12,000 nucleotides of DNA from the NCBI GenBank assembly GCA_903901395.1, contig CAIUQW010000049.1:1-12000 (forward strand), in the 5' to 3' direction. The DNA is from an uncultured Chlorobiales bacterium (lineage in GTDB: Bacteria > Bacteroidota > Chlorobiia > Chlorobiales > Chlorobiaceae). The position numbers were made by a program, and so were the translations under genes. The notes under the pieces are model-generated. The model worked only from the letters and a program-made list of their open reading frames with translations, made no database searches and was not told the origin of the DNA. Positions 1 through 6,286 of the stretch are shown here, in pieces; within the stretch, counting starts at the first letter, position 1; each line of letters opens with the position of its first letter.

Positions 1-740
1 CACTGCTCCTGGAAAAGAATCCGGTAGGTCGCTCCGGCCTGGATGTCTTTTCTGAAATCGAGTTTTGCGGAGAGGATTTTTCTGAGTTTCGGATTGAGCG
101 AAGAGCGGTTCCGGCTGCGCAGCTCGCTGGCGAGCGAAGAGCCGAGGGTTCCTTCGAGCGTGGCGACCCGGGTGTCGAATTCGATGGCTTCCCGTTCGGC
201 TCTCAGCCTGCCGGTCTGTTCATCCCTGACGATATGCAGCGTTTCATAGGGGCTCGACTGCAAGGAGAAGCGGACGAACTTGCCGCCTCTGCCGGTTTCG
301 AACTCATAGGTTTTTCCGGCCTTCAGCCCCTTGAGCGCCGGGGTTCCCCTGAGCCGGGCGGTCAGTGGCTGCACTTCGGAAGGGGTCAGCCCGGCACCGG
401 TGAGAATGGTGTAGACCGATTCCCCTTTTTTGAGGGTTCTCTTTTCGATCTTGCTGGCGGGATCGTTTTCGCCCTCGTCGAGCGTCACCTTGTCGGACTC
501 GTCATTCATGCCAAGCTCGTCGTTGCCAGCGAGGCCGATGGATTTGAAAAGCGTCTGAACCGATGAAGCTGACCGGTGTTCGGGCGATGCCTGCCGGGAT
601 GTTGCTGAAAGGATGAGGCTGACTGAAAAGAAGAGGACGACGAGCAGCGCCGTCGATGACGCGAGCAGAAGGGGACGACTTCGAAAAAGGGCCGAACGGC
701 GCAACCGCAAAAGAAAATGGCGAAATTGTGGACTGGACAT
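1..740 (-). CDS. M23-family murein endopeptidase, N-terminal part (3' end outside window)
   Basis: I read this frame by hand on the minus strand; it stays open from an ATG at 740 to the window edge, giving 246 residues. It starts MSSPQFRHFLLRLRR, a basic N-terminus, followed by a hydrophobic stretch at about residues 25-45 (LLLASSTALLVVLFFSVSL), so it is a signal peptide or anchor and the protein should act in the periplasm. About residues 95-160 resemble the LysM/OapA-like region of MepM-type peptidases (LKKGESVYTILTGAGLTPSE). The visible C-terminal part, with SSLASEL and LDFRKDIQAGATYRILFQEQ, matches the segment that precedes the zinc peptidase domain in that family ('iDF.rDlr.GD.f.vlyee'). 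The HxxxD and HxH metal ligands would lie outside the window. Inferred role: cleaving peptidoglycan crosslinks. No Shine-Dalgarno sequence is visible. It is divergent from the DUF4438 gene, with about 290 bp between them. Confidence 0.75.
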   Translation of the reverse strand, partial: MSSPQFRHFLLRLRRSALFRSRPLLLASSTALLVVLFFSVSLILSATSRQASPEHRSASSVQTLFKSIGLAGNDELGMNDESDKVTLDEGENDPASKIEKRTLKKGESVYTILTGAGLTPSEVQPLTARLRGTPALKGLKAGKTYEFETGRGGKFVRFSLQSSPYETLHIVRDEQTGRLRAEREAIEFDTRVATLEGTLGSSLASELRSRNRSSLNPKLRKILSAKLDFRKDIQAGATYRILFQEQ

Positions 741-864
741 AGTTACTGCATAAGTTCACGAAACACGAAGGGTAAAACACCTCGCAAAAATCTGAATAGT
801 CAATGTCAGAAAAAAAGCCCGGAAACGAAAATTCAGTACTCCGCTCATACGTCATATTTGCGCG

Positions 865-902
865 AATCCTGGAAAAAAGTTCTCTTTTTGTGGGATTTTT
901 TT
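865..902 (+). terminator. Imperfect hairpin with T-run in the 741-1034 intergenic region (possible attenuator)
   Basis: The gap between the M23 gene and the DUF4438 gene (741-1034) holds no gene that I can support. Within it, 865-871 can pair with 891-897 (AATCC with GGATT plus two wobble pairs). An inner AAAAAG (874-879) pairs with CTTTTT (884-889). Ts run from 896 to 902. On the plus strand this has the shape of a weak intrinsic terminator, but no plus-strand gene ends upstream. It would therefore lie in the 5' leader of the DUF4438 transcript, or be chance in an AT-rich stretch. Confidence 0.25.
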
Positions 903-1034
903 CCTGAAGTCGCCTTGTGGCTTTACTTTTCTTCATTATTGAATCACGGCCGACCGCTGCGCCGGAGGCCATTTTCGCCGTGGTAAATGCGCTTCGCTGC
1001 CGTGTTTTTTCATCATCAAACTCTTGATTACGCC

Positions 1035-1919
1035 ATGCTTGCAACCAACGAAAACCGACTCGTCGAAATTCTTCTCCAGTGCCAGCCCGGCCAGCCCCGC
1101 ACTCGTGGCACCTGGGAGGTCGATCACCAGGGCACGCCCTTCATTCTGCCCTCGATCGGCGGCATCACGCTCAACCTCCAGGTCGGCGACCCGGCCTTCG
1201 GCTGGGAGGGCGACCACATCGAACCCGGCGTGAGCTGCACCGCCGACACGCACAAGCCCTACGAACATCCGAACGTCACCGTGCAGATGCTGAGCTGCGT
1301 CGGCAACACGGCCACCATCGTCTCCGGCGAGGCGAAGGGCGAAAGCGGCGTGGTGCTCGGCCATCACGGCGGCTCGGAGCACATCATCGTCGATTTTCCG
1401 CGCGAAGTGAAAGAGAAGATGCAGTACGGCGACACCATCATGGTGCGCTCGAAAGGGCAGGGGCTGAAGCTCGCCGACTTCCCGGAGGTCGCGCTCTTCA
1501 ACCTCGATCCGTCGCTGCTGGCCAAGATGAAGATCGCGGTCGCCGAGGACGGCGTGCTCGAAGTGCCGGTGACGACGCTGGTTCCGGCCTACTGCATGGG
1601 TTCGGGCATCGGCTCGGCGCACGTCGCTAAAGGCGACTACGACATCGTCACCAGCGACCCCGACGCCGTGCGCGAGTTCGGCATCGACCGCATCCGTTTC
1701 GGCGACTTCGTGGCGCTGCTCGACCAGGACAACCGCTACGGACGCGCCTACCGCAAAGGCGCCATCACCATCGGCGTGGTGGTGCACAGCGACTGCCGCG
1801 AAGCGGGCCACGGCCCCGGCGTCACCACCATCATGACCAGCGCCACCCCCAAAATCCGCCCGGTCATCGACCCCAAAGCCAACATCGCCGACCTGCTCGG
1901 CATCGGTACGCAGTCGTAA
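1035..1919 (+). CDS. DUF4438-family protein (function unknown)
   Basis: The protein has 294 residues from ATG 1035 ([20 protein letters not shown]). The frame is also open to an ATG at 987, but the extra 16 residues look unlike a conserved start; neither start has a clear Shine-Dalgarno sequence. Features I associate with DUF4438 (Thermotoga TM1086-like proteins) are [36 protein letters not shown], a GD...GQGL segment, and a C-terminal part with [20 protein letters not shown] and [17 protein letters not shown]. There are several conserved His, Cys and Gly residues, but I see no signal peptide or membrane segment, so it is probably cytosolic. Its biochemical role is not known to me. It is GC-rich like the backbone and stands alone, with no evident operon partner. 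The family call is from remembered consensus only; that it is a real gene is well supported by length and composition. Confidence 0.8.
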   Translation: MLATNENRLVEILLQCQPGQPRTRGTWEVDHQGTPFILPSIGGITLNLQVGDPAFGWEGDHIEPGVSCTADTHKPYEHPNVTVQMLSCVGNTATIVSGEAKGESGVVLGHHGGSEHIIVDFPREVKEKMQYGDTIMVRSKGQGLKLADFPEVALFNLDPSLLAKMKIAVAEDGVLEVPVTTLVPAYCMGSGIGSAHVAKGDYDIVTSDPDAVREFGIDRIRFGDFVALLDQDNRYGRAYRKGAITIGVVVHSDCREAGHGPGVTTIMTSATPKIRPVIDPKANIADLLGIGTQS

Positions 1920-1940
1920 GGGTTTCCTGTCTTCTTTGTA

Positions 1941-1962
1941 GGGGCGGCTCTTGTGGCCGCCC
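1941..1962 (+). terminator. GC-rich hairpin after the DUF4438 gene
   Basis: GGGCGGC (1942-1948) and GCCGCCC (1956-1962) form a perfect 7-bp stem with a 7-nt loop, 22 nt after the stop codon. No T-run follows (TTCCCC), so it is not a canonical intrinsic terminator. It may still mark the 3' end of the transcript, or be a dispersed REP-like palindrome. The rest of 1963-2024 shows nothing I recognise. Confidence 0.35.
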
Positions 1963-2024
1963 TTCCCCGCTCAACTTCGCCCGAGCGGAGCAACTTCCAC
2001 CATTCCCAGTCGCATCGCCCGTCC

Positions 2025-2056
2025 ATCCACATCGTCCACGCCGTCCATTCTGTCCA
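2025..2056 (-). repeat. Short 9-nt-period tandem repeat beside the array's trailer end
   Basis: On the plus strand GTCCA recurs at 2034, 2043 and 2052, exactly 9 nt apart, with a degenerate copy (ATCCA) at 2025. On the minus strand this reads as TGGACNNNN units. It ends 11 nt before the outermost CRISPR repeat at the leader-distal end. No function can be assigned. Confidence 0.5.
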
Positions 2057-2067
2057 CTTATTGCAAA

Positions 2068-3865
2068 GAAACACCCCCACGGGCGTGGGGAAGACCGCCC
2101 GGGACGATGAAAAGCATGATGACGGCGGGAAACACCCCCACGGGCGTGGGGAAGACAACCTGAACCTCCACAAACAGAATCATGAAAAGGAAACACCCCC
2201 ACGGGCGTGGGGAAGACGTTTTTGGTGGAATCAGCACCAATATCACAAGAGAAACACCCCCACGGGCGTGGGGAAGACGAGGTGCAAGGCGTGGCGGATT
2301 TCCCGATTTCAGAAACACCCCCACGGGCGTGGGGAAGACCCAATGACCACAGCCGAACCATTCTCGATCCCGGAAACACCCCCACGGGCGTGGGGAAGAC
2401 CGTGTAGTCGGTTCGGAAAAGGACTGCTTGTTGGAAACACCCCCACGGGCGTGGGGAAGACTAATGGGTCAGTCACAGAATCAGATGTTCGAGAGAAACA
2501 CCCCCACGGGCGTGGGGAAGACCTATGACTACCAGACAAAAATTCTCACGGCGGAGAAACACCCCCACGGGCGTGGGGAAGACCAGATTCCCCGCCCTGC
2601 GCGATGGCCTCCGCAAGAAACACCCCCACGGGCGTGGGGAAGACTACCGCGACCAGAACGGCAAGGAGCACCGCATGGAAACACCCCCACGGGCGTGGGG
2701 AAGACTTACATGACTCATCCTGAATGGATGCCGATGAAGAAACACCCCCACGGGCGTGGGGAAGACCGCCGCTACGGTGAAATACCAGAGCTGCCCGGTG
2801 AAACACCCCCACGGGCGTGGGGAAGACGGCCCGACCGGATTCATCGTCGCCCTGAACCTGGAAACACCCCCACGGGCGTGGGGAAGACCCCGATCGCGCC
2901 AATGATGACGCTTATCGTGTAGAAACACCCCCACGGGCGTGGGGAAGACCGATGTCGGTTTGGCAGTCGATTCTTTCGATCAGAAACACCCCCACGGGCG
3001 TGGGGAAGACTCATGTCTTTTACAGCGCTTACGCACTATATAAGAAACACCTCCACGGGCGTGGGGAAGACAACAAGCGCCGACAAGTTGATGATATGAA
3101 CAGGGAAACACCCCCACGGGCGTGGGGAAGACGGAATGCTTGGCGGCTTTGCGTTCGACGGCAGTGAAACACCCCCACGGGCGTGGGGAAGACCTGAAAA
3201 CGAGCGCTTGCATGGTGATGAAATGGGAAACACCCCCACGGGCGTGGGGAAGACCACCGTGCCGATCATTCCAAGCGCCTTGTACTCGGAAACACCCCCA
3301 CGGGCGTGGGGAAGACTTCGTTCCGAACAGACGGGCCGCGTCGGCCATGGAAACACCCCCACGGGCGTGGGGAAGACTCGCGTGGTTCCGATGGTCGGGG
3401 CAGGCCTTCGGAAACACCCCCACGGGCGTGGGGAAGACACCGGAGAGCTTCGCGGTCATCTTGCCGACATGGAAACACCCCCACGGGCGTGGGGAAGACG
3501 TTTCAGCCCGTTGATGTCCGAAACGAGCTTTGGAAACACCCCCACGGGCGTGGGGAAGACCCAATTATATCGACTACCCTGTCAATGAGGCAAGAAACAC
3601 CCCCACGGGCGTGGGGAAGACGCTATTATTATTTCTAAAGGCACTGCTTTTATAGAAACACCCCCACGGGCGTGGGGAAGACAGCACGGGACAAGATCGC
3701 CAAGTTCTCCGCCAGGAAACACCCCCACGGGCGTGGGGAAGACTCGGAAGAGAGATCGGGCTAACTCACCTACCAGGAAACACCCCCACGGGCGTGGGGA
3801 AGACGCGAGCCGTCGTTCGAGGAGGTCGAGGTCATGTGAAACACCCCCACGGGCGTGGGGAAGAC
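2068..3865 (-). CRISPR. Type I-E CRISPR array, 30 repeats and 29 spacers
   Basis: I placed every repeat by hand. Units start at 2068 and every 61 nt to 3227 (20 repeats), then at 3289 and every 61 nt to 3838 (10 repeats). Each repeat is 28 nt, starting GAAACACCCCC and ending GTGGGGAAGAC on the plus strand. It contains a palindrome CCCCAC-GGGC-GTGGGG (6-bp stem, 4-nt loop). Spacers are 33 nt except 3255-3288, which is 34. Only the repeat at 3044 differs, with T instead of C at 3052. The crRNA sense is assigned to the minus strand: read that way the repeat starts GTCTTCCCC and ends GTGTTTC, parallel to known I-E repeats, and cas1-cas2 lie upstream, as in E. coli. The newest spacers should therefore be at the 3865 end. 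No two spacers are identical. The apparent ORFs here are translations of the repeats. Confidence 0.98.
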
Positions 3866-3960
3866 ACTGGGTTTTACTGGGGTTTCGGGACGTCTGGCGT
3901 CAATCTGTTTTGCGTTTCTGGTGGCGGGGCGGCTGATTTTTCAATCACGAGCGGCAGGCC
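3866..3960 (-). promoter_or_regulatory. Presumed CRISPR leader, embedded in the 3' end of cas2
   Basis: In I-E systems the leader lies between cas2 and the first repeat and directs spacer integration. Here only 8 nt (3866-3873) separate the cas2 stop from the repeat at 3838-3865, so any leader must overlap cas2 codons. Immediately next to the repeat are two 10-nt near-copies, ACTGGGTTTT (3866-3875) and ACTGGGGTTT (3876-3885), differing at one base. No convincing sigma70 promoter is visible on the minus strand: TTGACG occurs, but without a well-spaced -10. The far limit at 3960 is my estimate. Confidence 0.45.
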
Positions 3961-4209
3961 CGAGATTTCCGTGATCTCTTTGCGCGTGTCGCCCATGCCG
4001 AAAATCTCGTAGCCGGGGCACGTGTTCGAGCTGTTGAAAATCATCAGGCCGCTCTTCGGCGGGCAGTGCTCGTGCAGATAGTCAACCACCTTTCTGGCCA
4101 GGCTGTCCCGCACGCCCGACACGAAAACGTTCGCCCGTGGCTCGATGAACCAGAGCTTCATCCGGCCTCTCACCGCCGGGGGCAGGTCATTGGCGACTAC
4201 GACAAGCAT
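3874..4209 (-). CDS. cas2: CRISPR-associated protein Cas2, type I-E
   Basis: This is the non-catalytic bridging subunit of the Cas1-Cas2 integrase, which inserts new spacers at the leader-repeat junction. The frame encodes 111 residues. MLVVVANDLPPAVRGRMKLW closely parallels E. coli Cas2 (MLVVVTENVPPRLRGRLAIW), and a FGMGDTRKEITEISGLPLV region parallels its FGLNRRTPVDLDGLRLV. This is the I-E type of Cas2 that I remember as the CT1978 family. The family is usually about 95 residues. The last ~20 residues here, after LPLVIEK (SAAPPPETQNRLTPDVPKPQ), are proline-rich and low in complexity, and are probably read-through into leader DNA. The start overlaps the end of cas1 by 13 bp, implying translational coupling. 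The stop (TAA, 3874-3876) lies 8 nt from the first CRISPR repeat. Confidence 0.95.
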   Translation of the reverse strand: MLVVVANDLPPAVRGRMKLWFIEPRANVFVSGVRDSLARKVVDYLHEHCPPKSGLMIFNSSNTCPGYEIFGMGDTRKEITEISGLPLVIEKSAAPPPETQNRLTPDVPKPQ

Positions 4210-5087
4210 TGTTTTTTCCCCAGTATGGTTTCGATGTCCGGGCCGATCTTGCCCAGCAGGTCGATTTCGATGACGCGCTTCCTGAACTCCGCGGCGATTT
4301 TGTGCCGGTCGTAAGAACCGGCCATCTCGGCGGTGAGCGAAAAGGCCAGGTCGATGGAGACCTGCTGCTTGTACAGATCGGCCAGGTCGTAAATGAACGG
4401 CAGCGGACTGCCGGAGTGAATGAACCCGATGTGCGGCGAATAGCCCATGCTGTGCACCGCCGACATGATGAGGCTGTACAGCGCGGCATTGGCTGCCGTC
4501 AGAATCTTGTTGGTGGTGTCGCTCATCTCGAAATTTCCCGGCTCAAACCGCCGCCCCTTCCAGCCGACCTTGTACTTCACGGCCATCTCCTCGTAAAACT
4601 TCCGCACCCGCAAACCCTCCATGCCCATCATCTGCGGCAGCGTCTTTTTCTCCAGATCGGCGTCGGGAAAGCGGTAAGCGAAGAGCCGACGCGCCACTTC
4701 GAGAGATTTCGCCGGATTGGCGGCAAGCATCATCTGATGGTGCATGTTCCGCGTGTTGCTGGTCGGTGTCTGCCCGCTTGCGTAAAACATCAGGCTGTCG
4801 TCGCCCACCCAGCAGATGCCGCAATTGGCGGCGGCCATCACCTTGACCGCCTCATGCGTCACCGTCGTGCCGGGGCCGAGCAAAATGCAGTTCAGCATGG
4901 CGACCGGCAGGCGCACGACGTTGCAGTCGCAATCGATCCACTTCACGCTGCTGTCGTCGATCTCCATCCGCCCTTTTTCAAGATACAGAAACGGATACTT
5001 TTCCTTGACCTGTGGAAGGGTGTCCCGCGTCACTTTTATCAAAAGCCGCGCCGGATTCCCTTCGTTGCCGAGTTCGTTACTCTTCAT
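4197..5087 (-). CDS. cas1: CRISPR-associated endonuclease/integrase Cas1, type I-E
   Basis: This is the catalytic subunit of the spacer-acquisition integrase. It has 296 residues, close to the normal I-E length of about 305. The expected metal-binding residues are visible: Glu157 in MMGMEGLRVRKFYEEMA, His224 in IGFIHSGSPLPFIYDLADLY, and Asp234 and Asp237 in the same segment. These correspond to E. coli Glu141, His208, Asp218 and Asp221. There is no frameshift or missing motif, so it should be active. The start overlaps the end of cas5e by 11 bp and the end overlaps cas2 by 13 bp, an operon-like arrangement. No cas6e lies between cas5 and cas1, where E. coli keeps it. In the C. tepidum-type order, as I remember the family names, cas6e sits before cas7, so it would have been lost with the replaced segment. 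Confidence 0.97.
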   Translation of the reverse strand: MKSNELGNEGNPARLLIKVTRDTLPQVKEKYPFLYLEKGRMEIDDSSVKWIDCDCNVVRLPVAMLNCILLGPGTTVTHEAVKVMAAANCGICWVGDDSLMFYASGQTPTSNTRNMHHQMMLAANPAKSLEVARRLFAYRFPDADLEKKTLPQMMGMEGLRVRKFYEEMAVKYKVGWKGRRFEPGNFEMSDTTNKILTAANAALYSLIMSAVHSMGYSPHIGFIHSGSPLPFIYDLADLYKQQVSIDLAFSLTAEMAGSYDRHKIAAEFRKRVIEIDLLGKIGPDIETILGKKQCLS

Positions 5088-5793
5088 CGGGTTGGTGGAG
5101 TATGGTTACTCGCCGCTGGCGATATTTTTTCTTCGGCCCGAACTGCACCGGCACGTCGTTGAGCGCCAAGACCTCGCCCTCGCCTTCGTCGCCCGGCGCG
5201 TAGTCGAGCACGCGAAACGCCTCGGCAAGCTGCTTTTCATGGGCGATTGAAGAGGCAGCTTCGAGCGCTGCCGCCTCCGATTCGAAGCAACCCCGGAACA
5301 CGAGGTCGGTCGGCGCGCAGCACTTCCTTCCGAAATAGATGTCCCACACGGGAGCCTGGAGCGCTTCGGCGAACTCCCCGGCCCGCGCCGCCGGAACCTG
5401 CATTGCGGCGGCGAAGGCGGCCTCCTGCAAATAGTAGCGGTAGGTCATCTTCGTGCCGCCGCCTACCGCGCCGCCGCCATCGCGCTTTTTCGGAATCAGC
5501 AAAGTTTCCCACTTGTCTTTCTCATCGTACCCGCTGCCGACCATCTGGAAATCGCGCAAGAGCGGCGGTCGTTCGGCCTCTTTTCTCTGGAACGCGATCG
5601 CCGTCTGGTGGAGCGGGGCCATCTCGTCGAGAAGTTCCCGCTGTTCGCCGCCAGCGCCGAGGGCGCAGCAAAGCAGGCCGAGCAAGCCCGACTTCGTGGG
5701 GAAGTCGAGCGTGTCGCGCCGCCCGAAGCGCGAGTCAGCGCCCCACGACTGGAGGGGCGCTTCGAGCCATAAAAGGATGAATGGATTGCTCAT
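5077..5793 (-). CDS. cas5e: CRISPR-associated protein Cas5e (Cascade subunit CasD)
   Basis: This Cascade subunit caps the 5' handle of the crRNA. It has 238 residues from ATG 5793, close to the family's normal ~225-240. The start MSNPFILLWLEAPLQSWGAD, followed by RDTLDFPTKSGLLGLLCCAL, matches the Cas5 fold signature (E. coli CasD: AGPMQAWG...PTRSGLLGLLGACLG). YFGRKCCAPTDLVF in the middle is also typical. The gene is intact: the frame is open, the start overlaps the cas7e stop as ATGA (4 bp), and the end overlaps cas1 by 11 bp. With cas8e, cse2, cas6e and most of cas7e missing from the locus, the protein has no local partners, so it is probably a non-functional survivor unless those subunits are supplied in trans. 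I saw no frame-disrupting change, which suggests recent loss of its partners. Confidence 0.95.
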   Translation of the reverse strand: MSNPFILLWLEAPLQSWGADSRFGRRDTLDFPTKSGLLGLLCCALGAGGEQRELLDEMAPLHQTAIAFQRKEAERPPLLRDFQMVGSGYDEKDKWETLLIPKKRDGGGAVGGGTKMTYRYYLQEAAFAAAMQVPAARAGEFAEALQAPVWDIYFGRKCCAPTDLVFRGCFESEAAALEAASSIAHEKQLAEAFRVLDYAPGDEGEGEVLALNDVPVQFGPKKKYRQRRVTILHQPDEE

Positions 5794-6200
5794 GATTTCG
5801 CTTCGATAAAGTTGCGGATTTCGCCGACCAGCGTGTCGATGGAGAACGACTCGTCCTCGCCGCCGAAGGTGAACTCCCGCTCCTTGCCGAAGAGCGACCC
5901 GGCCTGCTTCTCCTTTTTGGCGAGATAGTCGGAAAGCGCCTCTATGCTTGGCTTGAGGAATCCGCCGCCTCTCTCGGCTTTGACAGGAGTCTCGAACGGA
6001 ACCTGAAGGCGCTGGCCTTTGCGGATGTAGATTTTCGCGAACTCCCACGGTGACGCGCCCGATTGCGTCGTCTGCCGGGCGCTCGGCACGGCCAGGAAGA
6101 GCGCCTTGGTAAACGCCTCCGCCGCGTCGGCGATCTCCGCGCCACCGAGGTTGTCCCAAAGCTGGCCGAGGTCGAGGCTGACGTAGCGGTAGTAGGTGGT
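5790..6200 (-). pseudogene. cas7e: Cas7e (CasC/Cse4) C-terminal fragment, N-terminal part deleted
   Basis: Cas7e forms the six-subunit backbone of type I-E Cascade on the crRNA. Only about 136 C-terminal residues survive, from TTYYRYVSLDLGQLWDNLGG through VPSARQTTQSGASPWEF to a normal stop that overlaps the cas5e ATG. The E/FNS...YYRY...DL...L region is a hallmark of the CT1975/Cse4 family, whose members have about 350 residues, so roughly 200 or more residues are missing. Similarity stops abruptly at about 6200. Upstream the sequence turns AT-rich. The frame remains open to an ATG at 6272, adding about 24 unrelated residues (MSLNVSKYIFIRDSLN...). That chimeric ORF could be translated but should not be a working Cas7. 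I found no internal stop or frameshift in the remnant. Confidence 0.9.
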
Positions 6201-6238
6201 GCGAGGTAAGATTTTAGAGATACTGTTTAGAGAGTCTC

Positions 6239-6248
6239 TGATAAAAAT
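6239..6248 (+). promoter_or_regulatory. Possible extended -10 promoter element for the methyltransferase gene
   Basis: TGATAAAAAT fits an extended -10 pattern (TGN followed by a hexamer with 4 of 6 matches to TATAAT). No good -35 is present at the expected spacing. Just upstream (6230-6239) is a short AGAG-to-CTCT symmetry that could be an operator. Transcription would start near 6254, which fits the ATG starts better than the TTG at 6254. Confidence 0.25.
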
Positions 6249-6286
6249 GTACTTTGAAACATTTAATGACAAGATTGAAAAAACCG

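Noticed and set aside
502..1044. 180-codon minus-strand frame spanning the M23 start and the intergenic region.
   Set aside because: It is in a different frame from the M23 gene, has no coherent motif and crosses the intergenic region; the frame starting at 740 has the signal segment and M23 features.
936..1811. Long minus-strand frame opposite the DUF4438 gene.
   Set aside because: It is rich in Ala, Val, Arg and His with no recognisable motif, the usual shadow of a GC-rich gene on the other strand.
1953..3588. Long open frames across the array on both strands, with repeated peptides such as HPHGRGED, TPTGVGKT and LPHARGGVS; VGKT looks like a P-loop.
   Set aside because: They are translations of the 28-nt CRISPR repeat in rotating frames (a 61-nt unit is not a multiple of 3). 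The GKT is coincidental.
3621..3654. Possible self-targeting spacer: the spacer after the repeat at 3594 shares TATTTCTAAAG with the methyltransferase gene near 8127.
   Set aside because: Only 11 bases, AT-rich, and no match beyond them; expected by chance.
4209..5162. Long plus-strand frame opposite cas1.
   Set aside because: It is a shadow of cas1, which has clear family motifs and catalytic residues on the minus strand.
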